A program made the translations under genes and the position numbers. A stretch of 64,000 bases of DNA from an uncultured Caryophanales bacterium (GTDB taxonomy: Bacteria; Bacillota_I; Bacilli_A; RFN20; CAG-288), in assembly GCA_905211645.1 (NCBI GenBank), contig CAJMBK010000003.1:62001-126000 (forward strand). The letters are read 5' to 3'. The notes beneath the pieces are model-generated. The model saw only the letters and a program-made list of their open reading frames with translations, was not told where the DNA came from and made no database searches. Positions 44,677-55,400 of the stretch are shown one piece after another. Each line of letters starts with the position of its first letter. The stretch's first letter is position 1.

Positions 44677-45660
44677 TTACATTGCTCCTCTTAGTAAACT
44701 AACAAACTTAACTTTTTTGTTTTGTTCCCAATCCATAACGTAACAATACTTTCCGTTGTGTTCGTAAATACTGTTTTTAGCACAACCAGGACACTTAGTT
44801 TCTGGTTCACCAATAATTTCTTCTTCTCCAAAAATATTGGTCATTATATATTGTGTGCTTTTAACATTTTTACAACTAAATGGTACAACAAATTTTAATC
44901 CATCCATTTGGAAAACGTTGAATGAAATTATATTTGCAATTTCTTTTAATAATTCATCGTTTGGTTGGGAATTAAATTTGTAAGCAAAGTAATCAATAAA
45001 TGTGAACAAAAGATTCTCACGAGCAATTAAAAGATTGTCTCCTTGGAATTCGTATCCATAGGTTGACTTATAAGCTATAATTGCCCATTTAATCCAATCC
45101 TCTTCTAAATCACAATTTTCAGAAACAACTCTTAATTTTCTGTCTAGCATTCCTACTCTATCTTTAACTTGAATAAACTGACCAGTAACAGTGTCATATC
45201 TACTAGTAAGATATGGTGCTTCACCACAGGAAATTTCTAATCTAACGTCTTTTACATAATCTTCCCAAGTTTTATTTGTAGATGAAAAATCAATCTTGTC
45301 ATAGTTAGTTTTCCATGATTTCTCAGTTTCTATGTTAAAAACATTTTCCCTATTAAACCATGCATTATCAACAAGGTTGTTTTGCTTGTTGCAAACCCAT
45401 GATGGTGTAAAGACTTCTGCCTTTTCTTTAGATCTAATTCTTTGTTCTTCTTTTGATTTATCAATTCTAGATCTAATTAAAGCTCTCTTTCTATTTTTAA
45501 GAAATTCTATTCTAATCTCTGTTGTTTCTTCAAAGCCCTTTTTAGAGTAATTATCTGTTGCAAAAATTATGTTCTTATTTGTATTTCTATCCTTTAATAA
45601 GATTTCAATAATTTCGTCATTAATATCATATATGAGTTCATTAATTTGAGTAATTTTCAC
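44677..45660 (-). CDS. restriction-modification accessory subunit, methyltransferase-associated
   Basis: 327 residues. EKAEVFTPSWVCNKQNNLVDNAWF resembles the entry motif of adenine methyltransferases, and the block ISCGEAPYLTSRYDTVTG, then RVGMLDRKLRVVSEN and AYKSTYGYEFQGDNLLIAREN, is highly patterned but lacks an NPPY motif. A C-terminal zinc-ribbon-like CPGCAK...C is present. It is probably a specificity or cofactor-binding partner of the downstream methyltransferase, i.e. a split enzyme. That role is inferred from adjacency and the shared EVFTP motif. Confidence 0.6.
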   Translation of the reverse strand: MKITQINELIYDINDEIIEILLKDRNTNKNIIFATDNYSKKGFEETTEIRIEFLKNRKRALIRSRIDKSKEEQRIRSKEKAEVFTPSWVCNKQNNLVDNAWFNRENVFNIETEKSWKTNYDKIDFSSTNKTWEDYVKDVRLEISCGEAPYLTSRYDTVTGQFIQVKDRVGMLDRKLRVVSENCDLEEDWIKWAIIAYKSTYGYEFQGDNLLIARENLLFTFIDYFAYKFNSQPNDELLKEIANIISFNVFQMDGLKFVVPFSCKNVKSTQYIMTNIFGEEEIIGEPETKCPGCAKNSIYEHNGKYCYVMDWEQNKKVKFVSLLRGAM

Positions 45661-45767
45661 AACGTATCTCCTTATTTACAAACAATTTTAATTAGATTAC
45701 AAAAAATGGTAAGTTTTTATTTAATATGCAATAAAAGTATTAATAGGCTCAGAAAATATATTGAATG

Positions 45768-46088
45768 TCAATCAAACTTTCTTTCTGAAAATATCGTTAC
45801 ATAGTCAGCATTTTTAAACTCGGTAATTGTAGAATTCAGTTTCTCAATTAACTTTTCTAAATAAGTTTTTGCATTATTAAATAATGGATTATTCTTTGAA
45901 CTATTGTCACAATCATTTGCACAATTCTCATCGAATTTGAATTCATCATCTTTATGTATATCTAACTTGTTATATATATCTAAACCTTTAAAAGTATTGT
46001 TCGTGTTAGAAATATTGAAAACTTCAATATCATCCATTTTGCAAATGACATTATCATTTTCGACGAATAATTTAATAATTTTTATCAT
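45768..46088 (-). CDS. small protein coupled to the PHP-ATPase, 106 residues
   Basis: Starts 17 bases before the end of the ATPase gene in another frame, a typical translational coupling. Acidic and Asn/Asp-rich, with a C-terminal amphipathic helix (AKTYLEKLIEKLNSTITEF). No family was recognised. Its position suggests a partner, regulator or immunity component of the ATPase. Confidence 0.6.
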   Translation of the reverse strand: MIKIIKLFVENDNVICKMDDIEVFNISNTNNTFKGLDIYNKLDIHKDDEFKFDENCANDCDNSSKNNPLFNNAKTYLEKLIEKLNSTITEFKNADYVTIFSERKFD

Positions 46089-48393
46089 ATATTTTCCACC
46101 TTTGTCTAATTACATCAACACCACCATCGAGAGTATCTGCTACATATTTTAAAATATTTATACTATCGTCTTTCAATTCTAAAGGTCCGTAATTAAAGCA
46201 TATTCCGTCCTTCCTCTTTTTCATAATAATTACATTATCAGCATCTAAATTAACAACTAACTGTGGGTTATGAGTAACAAAAATAACTTGTGCTTTGATA
46301 GCAAGATTTCGTAAAGAATCGATTAAAACAGAATTAATTTTAGATTGTGCAACATCATCTTCAGGCTGATCGATAATGAAAATTGGTTTATTAAAAACTT
46401 TGGTTTTTAAGTCTAAATAATAAAGAGAATTAGTACCAACAGAATTACCAAATACTAAATCATCTCCATTTTTTTTGATTTCTAATGTCTCATTCAGATA
46501 TTGATCATTAAAGTCTGTTGACAATAACTTAACTAAATTATCAACACTTTGTGCAACTTCTTTATTTACTGTCTTAGTTTTTATATTGTTAATAACATAA
46601 TCAGATGTAGAAGTATAAATTTCATCTATCGATTTAAAATCTATGTACTTCAGAATGAATTTCTCGATAAGGTCAATCGTAATTTCTTTGAATGAACTAA
46701 CTTTAGAAATGAAAATATAATCGGCTACATCACTTTTTCTTTCATCAAGCTTTATATTCTCAAATTTGCTTCGATCAATAATTTTGGACTTTTGTTCTAA
46801 TAACCGTTTCTTTGCCAAATTATCAATTTGATTATTGTATGAATTTAAAACATCAACTTTTCTACTTTCATCAGCAGTTCTCTTTTTTCCAAATTCATTA
46901 TTTACTTTAGTATTAATTGACTTAATGGATGATCTAATCTTATTATTAAATTCTTCATTTAATTCCTTATAAAAATATTTTTGTTTAGTGTTTTCCAAAA
47001 AAGAAACAATGTTATTAAATTTCTCACAATCCTCATTCTCTAAAACATTATTAAATCTTTCGATAAGTGAACAGATGTCTTCATTAATATTATTTAAATT
47101 ATGAGTTATTCCATAATATTTTTTACTATTACCAAGACCATCATTATCAAAAATAGGATAATAATTATCTCCTAAGTTTTCAGAAGGAATAACCAAGTCC
47201 ACATTCAAAGCACTATTAATGTCACTAATTTGTTTATTATGTTTCCATTGTTTTCCAAATAATTCAAAGATATTTATAACATGTTCTTTATATAGTTGAA
47301 CATTAATTTGATCATACATTCCAGTAAACTCATCTTTTATTGGATCTTTGTCATCCTTAAATTTTTCAGCAATACCACCTTGCTTGACAAATTCATATTT
47401 TTCAACACCCTTGCCACTTGAAGTTACTTCAATTTTATTTTTCTTAAAATAATCTTTCATCGTTTTTAAGTCTGTTTCCAATCCACAATTGAATAATACT
47501 TTAAGCAATGAAGTTTTACCTACTGAGTTATCGCCAATAATAACGTTTATACCATACGATAGTGGAATCTTAATTATTTCGTCATTATGTTTTAATTGAA
47601 TTTCTGTTAAATACTCTCTTCCATTGTCGAATTTATATTTTCTAAATCTAAGATGATTAGTTGCAGCCATTGACAATCCTCTAAAAGAAGGCAATGCCTT
47701 AATATAGGAAAAGTTGACCACATTATCCGTATTTTTACTACTGTCATGATATGGATAACATTTCCAATCATGACAATCAGTTCCAAATACTAGTGGCTGA
47801 GGTTTAAAGTTATCATCACAAAATCTTGATCTTAATATCCCTTCAACCTTTGTACTTTGAATTTCCAAGCAATCAAAATAATCTATGGAAATCATGTATC
47901 TACATGTTTCAACTCCAGCAGAACTTAAGCTAGTTTTTGCTTTTTCATTTTTCACATCAGCTCTTTGATGAACAATAGATATGAAATTTAAGTCTACATT
48001 AGCTAACTTATGTGCTAACTCACTTAAAGTAAAAGTTGTTTCCTTACCATCAAAATTCTTACTAAGTCTATCTTCATGACCCTGGATTGTATCATCAAAA
48101 ATTAGAACAACGTGAACTACTTTATTATTAATCTCAACATCAAGTTCCACACCAGGTAATACTTTCTTAAGGCAGGATTTATTTTCATATTCTTTTAATT
48201 TAAGATATAAATCTTTATCAAAAATGTTGTGATCAGTAATTGCACACATGTTGATTTCATTTTCAATAAGCTTATTTACTAAAATTTCAATGTTATCTAT
48301 GTTCGAATTTTCAGTGATTTTTCTATCACCACTTTTGGTCTTACCACTCGCACTCGAATGGATATGAAGGTCAATTTTAGTATATTCATCCAT
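46072..48393 (-). CDS. PHP-domain AAA ATPase (TrlF-like), putative defence protein
   Basis: 773 residues. N-terminal PHP phosphoesterase/nuclease domain: DLHIHSSAS (8-16), CAITDHNIF (D54, H55), VLPGVELDV and FGTDCHDWKC about residue 220. From about 260 an SMC/OLD-like ATPase: INVIIGDNSVGKTSLLKVLF (Walker A), a long central insertion with helical segments, then PIFIIDQPEDDV (Walker B with D-loop) and VIFVTHNPQLVV (switch His). PHP-ATPase fusions of this kind are found in TrlF and related anti-phage or DNA-repair systems. Here it heads the island with restriction genes. A GGAG site is eight bases before the ATG. Confidence 0.8.
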   Translation of the reverse strand: MDEYTKIDLHIHSSASGKTKSGDRKITENSNIDNIEILVNKLIENEINMCAITDHNIFDKDLYLKLKEYENKSCLKKVLPGVELDVEINNKVVHVVLIFDDTIQGHEDRLSKNFDGKETTFTLSELAHKLANVDLNFISIVHQRADVKNEKAKTSLSSAGVETCRYMISIDYFDCLEIQSTKVEGILRSRFCDDNFKPQPLVFGTDCHDWKCYPYHDSSKNTDNVVNFSYIKALPSFRGLSMAATNHLRFRKYKFDNGREYLTEIQLKHNDEIIKIPLSYGINVIIGDNSVGKTSLLKVLFNCGLETDLKTMKDYFKKNKIEVTSSGKGVEKYEFVKQGGIAEKFKDDKDPIKDEFTGMYDQINVQLYKEHVINIFELFGKQWKHNKQISDINSALNVDLVIPSENLGDNYYPIFDNDGLGNSKKYYGITHNLNNINEDICSLIERFNNVLENEDCEKFNNIVSFLENTKQKYFYKELNEEFNNKIRSSIKSINTKVNNEFGKKRTADESRKVDVLNSYNNQIDNLAKKRLLEQKSKIIDRSKFENIKLDERKSDVADYIFISKVSSFKEITIDLIEKFILKYIDFKSIDEIYTSTSDYVINNIKTKTVNKEVAQSVDNLVKLLSTDFNDQYLNETLEIKKNGDDLVFGNSVGTNSLYYLDLKTKVFNKPIFIIDQPEDDVAQSKINSVLIDSLRNLAIKAQVIFVTHNPQLVVNLDADNVIIMKKRKDGICFNYGPLELKDDSINILKYVADTLDGGVDVIRQRWKIYDKNY

Positions 48394-48523
48394 ATTCAGA
48401 ACTCCATGAAACTAATTACATTTATTATATTTAAAAATTGAATATTAAACGAAGCAATTAATCACAACTTTGTTGCCTATTCAGACTTATTTTTTATGAT
48501 ATTTAAACCATATTCATCCGAAT

Positions 48524-48552
48524 CAAAAAAACCGCCTACTTTTACGTAAGCG
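48524..48552 (-). terminator. terminator after the endonuclease I relic
   Basis: On the minus strand CGCTTAC / GTAGGCG (one G-U) with a six-base loop, followed by GTTTTTTT. Confidence 0.75.
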
Positions 48553-48580
48553 ATTATTAACTCAAAAACTAATCCTCTGC

Positions 48581-49228
48581 CTACTCCCCAAACATAATAC
48601 TAGCAAGTTCAGAATAGTCAATATAAGGATTTCTATTACCTTGATATTCGTAGTTACGATTGTTTCTTTGAATTTCAAAACCATCTACAGGATCCAATTC
48701 ATTCCATTCAAGCAAAAATGATAACTTTGACATAGAGGTATCATTCTCAGCATTACAATCATCGTTCAACTCTAAGAAATCATATCTAGTAGCCATGTAG
48801 AATAAGATTCTTGCAACAACTCCTCTGAAATCACCTTCATACAAATGAGATGAATTAGGTGTTCCTTCTATATTAAGGAATAATGTGATATCTGTATTTT
48901 CATTATCATAGAACTTATTACCATGAGCACCATTTACATCTTGGCAAGAAGCTCTTAAATTATGCAAATCTGTAGCATGGTTTTTTGTATCACTATCTGG
49001 TCTTGGATCTTTACCATCTAGTTTCATCTGTAAACATGGCCAGATATGTTCTTTATTCCAGGTACCAGATAATTCAGCTTTGATATTATCTCCATCAAAG
49101 GTTCCATACATATAACCCGGATTATCAACTGATTCATCTGTATATAACATGATATTACTATCTTCACCATAAGATAATTTAGTCATAACTGAAATCTTAG
49201 TTCTTAACTCTTCTTCAATTCTAAAAAT
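48581..49228 (-). pseudogene. endonuclease I (Bsn/NucM type), N-terminally truncated
   Basis: The first ATG is at 49186 (201 codons); the frame is open to a TAG at 49229-49231 without an earlier Met. The catalytic core is intact: GTWNKEHIWPCLQM (His-Glu-His nuclease motif), DLHNLRAS, GDFRGVVARILFYMATRY, WNELDPVDGFEIQRNN and YQGNRNPYIDYSELA. Family enzymes are secreted non-specific nucleases. Here no signal peptide remains and the N-terminal helices are lost, so export is unlikely and the gene is probably a relic. Confidence 0.78.
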
Positions 49229-49284
49229 CTAATGATTTCTCATCCAATTTTATACATCTATATTAAAAAGAAATAAATCTATAA

Positions 49285-49300
49285 GTTCAAATATTTGAAC
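49285..49300. repeat. 16-bp perfect palindrome
   Basis: GTTCAAATATTTGAAC lies in the 268-base gap between the nuclease relic and the giant protein gene, a possible dimeric regulator site. The same gap holds the right copy of the 19-bp direct repeat and a TAAGCAT/ATGCTTA hairpin just upstream of the giant gene. Confidence 0.5.
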
Positions 49301-49376
49301 ACATTTATTAATTGTGTCTAAAACAATTTTACTAACACATATTTTTAGCGATTTTTATTGTTAAAAATAAACACAA

Positions 49377-49395
49377 TTTTTAAAATTGTTTATTT
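49377..49395 (+). repeat. right copy of 19-bp direct repeat bounding the defence island
   Basis: TTTTTAAAATTGTTTATTT, identical to 39565-39583. Here it is also the inner part of a longer AT-rich palindrome (AAAAATAAACA...TGTTTATTTTT). Confidence 0.45.
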
Positions 49396-49496
49396 TTCAA
49401 ATTTAAAAAGTATATACTATAGAAAGCAATTACCACTAAGCATGCATTTTTGTATGTTTAGAATGCTTACTTTACCCATAAAAAAGGATAAATCAC

Positions 49497-52400
49497 ATGA
49501 AAAAAAGAACCAAGATTATTATCGCTAGCTCTGTTGTTCTAACCATAGGACTTGCAGGTGCTGGTGTTGGCTATATGTTTCTCAAAAAGAATCCAACCAT
49601 GGATAATCTTTCTGATGTAAATGATCCAACTTTACAATCTAAAACTCTCGAAAGAGATCCAAATAAAACAATTCAGGATTACATTAATAATAAAGAATAT
49701 AAAGAGATTCTCTACATCGCAAATGGTATTTTAGACGAAACAAAATACTGGACATCAACTGCTGAAGGCGAAGCAGTTTCAGTCGGCCAAAAACAACCTG
49801 TTAAAGCTAAAAGAATCATCAATAATAACGATGATGAGTACGGTCGTGAAGTTTATTTTGAAACTATCACTTACTCGATGTTCTCTCAAACTGCAGAACA
49901 AAGATACACCAACAATTCAACCTATTTAACCCGTCGTGGTGATATCAAATCCATGGATGAATACACCTTTGCTGGTAAGACAATTACCGAGATGCAAAGA
50001 GAAAGAAAAGACCCATCCACACCAGAAAATGAAAACTTATATTACCTTGATAGATACGGTCAAACTTCCGATGGTTTAACTAACTACATTTTAAATGACT
50101 ACACAATCGTCGGTTCTGAACCTGTTGAAGATAAAACAAGTGATGGTAAATATACCTTCCTCTACACTTTAAGTGTAGAAAATACCCAAGAAAATGGTGA
50201 ATACGTAACAAGAAACACCTCAGAAAAGTACACCAGAGAAGTTAAAATTATGTCAGGAAATGACGGCTTCCCTGTCTTTAACTATGCAAACTTAGAAGTT
50301 ACTTTTGATGAGGATTTCAAAGCAGTTTCTGCAATCGCTAAGGATGGATACGGTGTCAATAAGCCAATTGCTGCAACAGTTGATTCAACTTTAAACTACA
50401 CTTACTCCTACAACGATTCTAAGACTGAAATCCCATTTATCACTGAATTTAAAGAACACTTTGGCTCCGCTGAAGATGCTAGCGGTGGTACAAATGAAGT
50501 TACCTACAAAGCACTCGATTTATTAGCTGCAGCTGGTGTTAATTTAATCAACAATCAATACATCGATTTAAATATCGGCGCCACAATAAACGGTGAATAT
50601 TTACCTGTCAAAGTCAATGTTAAGCCTGACTTAAATGATTTATTAAATTCAGAATTAAATATCGTTTTAGGAAACACAAATCAATCCTATCTCAACTTAA
50701 AATACGGCAGAGATGGAGCCTATATCCAATTAGGTGACACTGTTTTATCCGTTTCCAAAGATGAATTACTCAGTTTAATTAACACCTACTTAGCCCCAGT
50801 TTCAAACTTAGGCTTACTTGATGGCGGATTAGATATTGCTTCTATTCCTGGTTTATCCGACTTATTAACTAACGCTAAAGTCACCTTAAATGAATCAAGT
50901 AAAGAAGCCATTATCACTTTAAATATGGATGGATTACTTGCTTCTGATTCCTTTGCAGGACTCTCAGGTGAAGCAAATATCATCATCTCAAACTATGCAA
51001 CAAATCCAGAAATTAAAAAGGTTGTTTGCAACAATTTAAATTTCGGCAATCCAGAAAGCTTTTCTTTACCAATTGAAATTACTCTTTCCAATAAGGATGC
51101 TTCAAGTTATCCTCAAATTGATACAAAGAAAGCAATCAAGGTTTTAAACATTAAAAATCATGTTCAAAATATCATCGATTTAATCTCTTCCAAATCCTTC
51201 TCAGGAACAATCGATAATGCCATCATCAAACTCAATCAAACTTTCATCAAGTTGAATGGTAAGTATCAATTTAGAATCAAAGAAGATGGAGATATCAATA
51301 TCTCTTCACAACTTGTCTGTGCAATTAACGATATTAACTACAATATTCAATTAGCCTACACTAATAAGAGATTCTCACTTAATTTCAACGATATCTTAAA
51401 AGCTACTTTAACTTTAGATGAATTATCAGAGCTCCTTGATTCACTCAATATTAACGAGTTAGTCAACACTTTAAAGATTCAAGAGATTATCTCCAACTTA
51501 TTGAAAAACTCACAAACATCATCCTCAGAAGATGATTTATCCGATATTGTTTCTTCAGCAACAAGTTTAAATATCCAAGGTATTTTAAATACCCTAGATA
51601 AAGTTTTAATCTCCGCTGAAAGTAACGATACTCAACTCAAGTTGAACTTGATGTTTGATACCTTAGATTTCTCAGTTACTTTAGATACCAATACAAATGC
51701 TGCAATCTCACTTTCTTCATCTTTACTTTCTAACGGCTCCGTTACTTTATACGATGATCCAAATGCAGAAATTATCGATGTTGATCTCTCCTCAGGTAAG
51801 GTACTTACCGGTGAAAATTTCCAAAATGCAGTTAATTTAATAAATAGAATTCTTGACGAGAAGAAATTCTCACTTAACTTTGCAGGTGAACTCTACGACT
51901 ACTCCTTTGTCGGTAGTTTAAATTTAGATTTAAATACCGCTTTGGATATGTCACTTAATCTCAATTTAACTAACCTTAAAGACAGTACAGTTTTACCTAT
52001 TCAAATCATCAAGAAAGGTGCTTCAATCTACTTAGATTTGCACTATGTTAAATCAGTTGTTGATATCAATGAAATCGATGATATCCTTGCTAAGGTTGAA
52101 AAACTCTTATCAGCAGATTTCAAATTGGATTACAAAGCCTTGGAAGCTTTCTTAGTAAGTCTTTCCGATGGCTCACCATTTAATATCATCGTTTCTAATT
52201 TGATGCAACTTATCAACTCTTTGATTCAAGATAACTCAGGTTCAGCAGTTACTCAAAAGATTGACGAAGATTTCATCTCTAACATCATCAACTCTGTCAG
52301 CATGAAACCAAATGAAATTTCATTTGGTTATGATTCATTCCGCTTCTCTGTTTTAGGTGATAATTCATTCGATATCAGAATTCCTAATTACTCAGAAGAT

Positions 52401-55400
52401 GAAGTTTTATCCACAGCAGAAATTTCTACACTTTTAGATACATTACTTCAAATTAAAGAAGATGAGAAATTCTCATCTACCTTTGCTTTGAAATTTAATG
52501 ATGTTTCTGTTGAAGCAACTCTTGATGTTGATACTCATTCAGCTTTAGATTTCTACTTGGATGCAGTTATCAACTACCAAGGAAATAGAATTCCAGTTCA
52601 ACTTACTAAGCTTGGTAAAGATATCTACGTCAAGATTTACGATTTAACAATCCAAATCACCACAGAAGATATCCCAGCTCTTGTAAGTCAAATTACTGAA
52701 GCTTTAAATATCGACTTAAATGTTGATATTAACTCACTGACAAACTTGATGACTTCAATCTCAGATGGTTCTTCTGTTATCAAGATTTTAACTAACGTTG
52801 TTGAAATGGTTAATTCAATTACAACAAGTGAAGCAACAAAAGCAGCTCCAGCTATTTCAATTGAAGACTTATTCAAGAATCTTATTATCACCGAAAACGA
52901 AGTTAACATCTCCATGGACGAAACCATTCAAGTTCGTGTTTACACAAACACCAACTTTGAAATTGAACAAGTTACAAATGTTGATTTAACTTCTACAGAA
53001 GTAAGAAACTTAGTTACTAACTTAGAAAATATTATCACAAACAAGAAGTTAACACTTCATGTTAATGGTTTAGTTGGCAACTACAATATCACTGGTCTAG
53101 TTGACCTTGATTTCAATAGTTTCATCAACTTACACGCAACTTTAAATATCTATGATGATAAGAATAGTTACATAGTTAGTCTAAGTTTAATCGATGGAAA
53201 GATTTATCTTTCATTTGATAGAATCAACGCTATTTTAACTTTAGATGATATTCCAACAATCATCAATCAAGTAAGTTCACTTTTAGATGTCGATTTACAA
53301 ATTGATACCAATTTGATTGTTCAAATCTTAAAGACTGATTACTCAAATAAATCAGTTATCGATATCTTCACAACTATCGTTTCAATGATTCCTTCAACAA
53401 CTGGTGGTTATCAATCCAACACAATCGCAACAGTTATTGATGTCATCAAATCCATGACTGTTCCAGATACAAATACAATCAATTTGGCAGTTAGTGATAT
53501 TAAACTTTCTCTTATTTCAAATCCTACCTTCACCATCACTAAACCTAATATCACTGAAGAGAATTCATTAACTTCTAAAGATTTAATTAACTTATTATCC
53601 TTTGCAAATAACACTGTAACTGATAAAGGATTCAAAGTTGATAATATCAACTTAAATATTGATCCAATCAAATTTAGCGGTAATGCTACATTTAATTTCA
53701 CCAATGATTTATCCTTTGTTTTGCAAGGAACACTCAGTTATCAGGAAACAAATCTTAACCTTAAATTAACTAAGGTTGGCTATGATATCTACTTAGAACT
53801 TGATAACCTCAAAGTCTTGCTCAATGTTAATGATATCGCAACAATCTTACCTCAAATTGAAAGCATTTTGGGTGTTGATTTAAATGTTGATTCAACAACT
53901 CTTACTGAATTCTTATCAAGTCTTTGTAACGGTTCAACACCATCTACAATCGTTAATAAATTATTAGCATTGGTAAATAGTTCCTTAAATAAAGCAACTT
54001 ATTCCACTGCAGATGAAATTGCTTCTATAGTTTCAAGTATTGAGACTACAGATAAGTCATTTTCTTTAGCCTATAAAGATGTCGTATCAATCAGTGCAAT
54101 TAACTCAGCAAATAATGCAGTTGACACACCTAATTTCCACGGTAGTTACTTATCAACTGATGAAATCACAAGAATTGTTTCACTCTTAAATGAGGTTAGC
54201 ACCAATAAGAAACTTGCTCTTGACTTAAGAGGTGATTTAAACGGTGTTTCATTTGATGGTGCAGTCATCTTAGACTTTGAAAAGAACCTCAATTTCCAAG
54301 CAAATTTGAATATCTCAACTGCTTCAATGAAGGTCAGCTTAAACTTAATTAAGAAAGACGATAAGATCTTACTTAATTTAGGTAATATTCAAGTTTTACT
54401 TGGTATCAATGAACTTGTTCCACTTATTCAAAAATTATCTGCCACATTCGATTTTGATTTGAATTTAGACTTTGAATTGTTAAACAAAGTATTAACTTCA
54501 ACAACCGATGGTTCATCAATTACAACCATTCTTGGTAATATCATTGAACTTATCAATTCAGTTGGTAATTCCTCAACAAGTTCAACTTCATCATTAGATT
54601 TAGCAACAATCTTTGATGTGGTTAATTCAATTGCAATTAACGGCGTTAATAACGGTATCGATTTTAACTACGATAACAATTCAATCGCAGGAACAATCAG
54701 AACCGACGATAGTCTTAAAGTTTCCGATATCATCAATAATAACGCCTTAAATTACAACGATATCCTTTCAATCATCGATAAGATTGATTCACTTAAAGAT
54801 TACTTCTTAAATGGAGAAAACTTCCGCTTTGTCTTAAATACTCAAATCGGTTCCGATTTGACTATCAAAGACTTAGCAATCAATCTTAAGTTACCTAAAG
54901 ATAAATTATCAGAAGATTTCTCAGTCGATAAAATTAGATTTTCCATGCAAGGAACAATTATTGCTGCAGGTAAAGAGCATAAGATTGAAGCAATCTTTGA
55001 TGGAACTTATCTCTATGCTATCTACAACGATATCATGAAAGCTAAAATTGAACTTGATTCACTTTTAGCAATTGCTAAATACATCGTTAAAGATGTCATG
55101 AAAATTGAAAATGAGATTGTCGACGCAATCTTCTCGACTGTTGAATCAGCAGTTGATGGCTCAGTTTTCGATGATTTAATTAACCCTACAAATCCTGTAA
55201 AAATTGATATTAACAAGTTACTTAATTCAATTAAAGTTGTTGATAACAAACTCACTCTCGGTGTCAATCCATCTGACTTATTACCAATTGATAAGGTTAT
55301 CAACTTAGAACTCAACTTTGATGAAAGTAATAAGTTAACTTCATTATCTATTCCAGATTTAGCAATTGATGAAAATAGTACCTTAAGTTTAGATTTAGTT

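Noticed and set aside
49285..49300. 16-bp palindrome as an attachment site
   Set aside because: It lies outside the direct repeats and no integrase is present; a regulator site is more likely.
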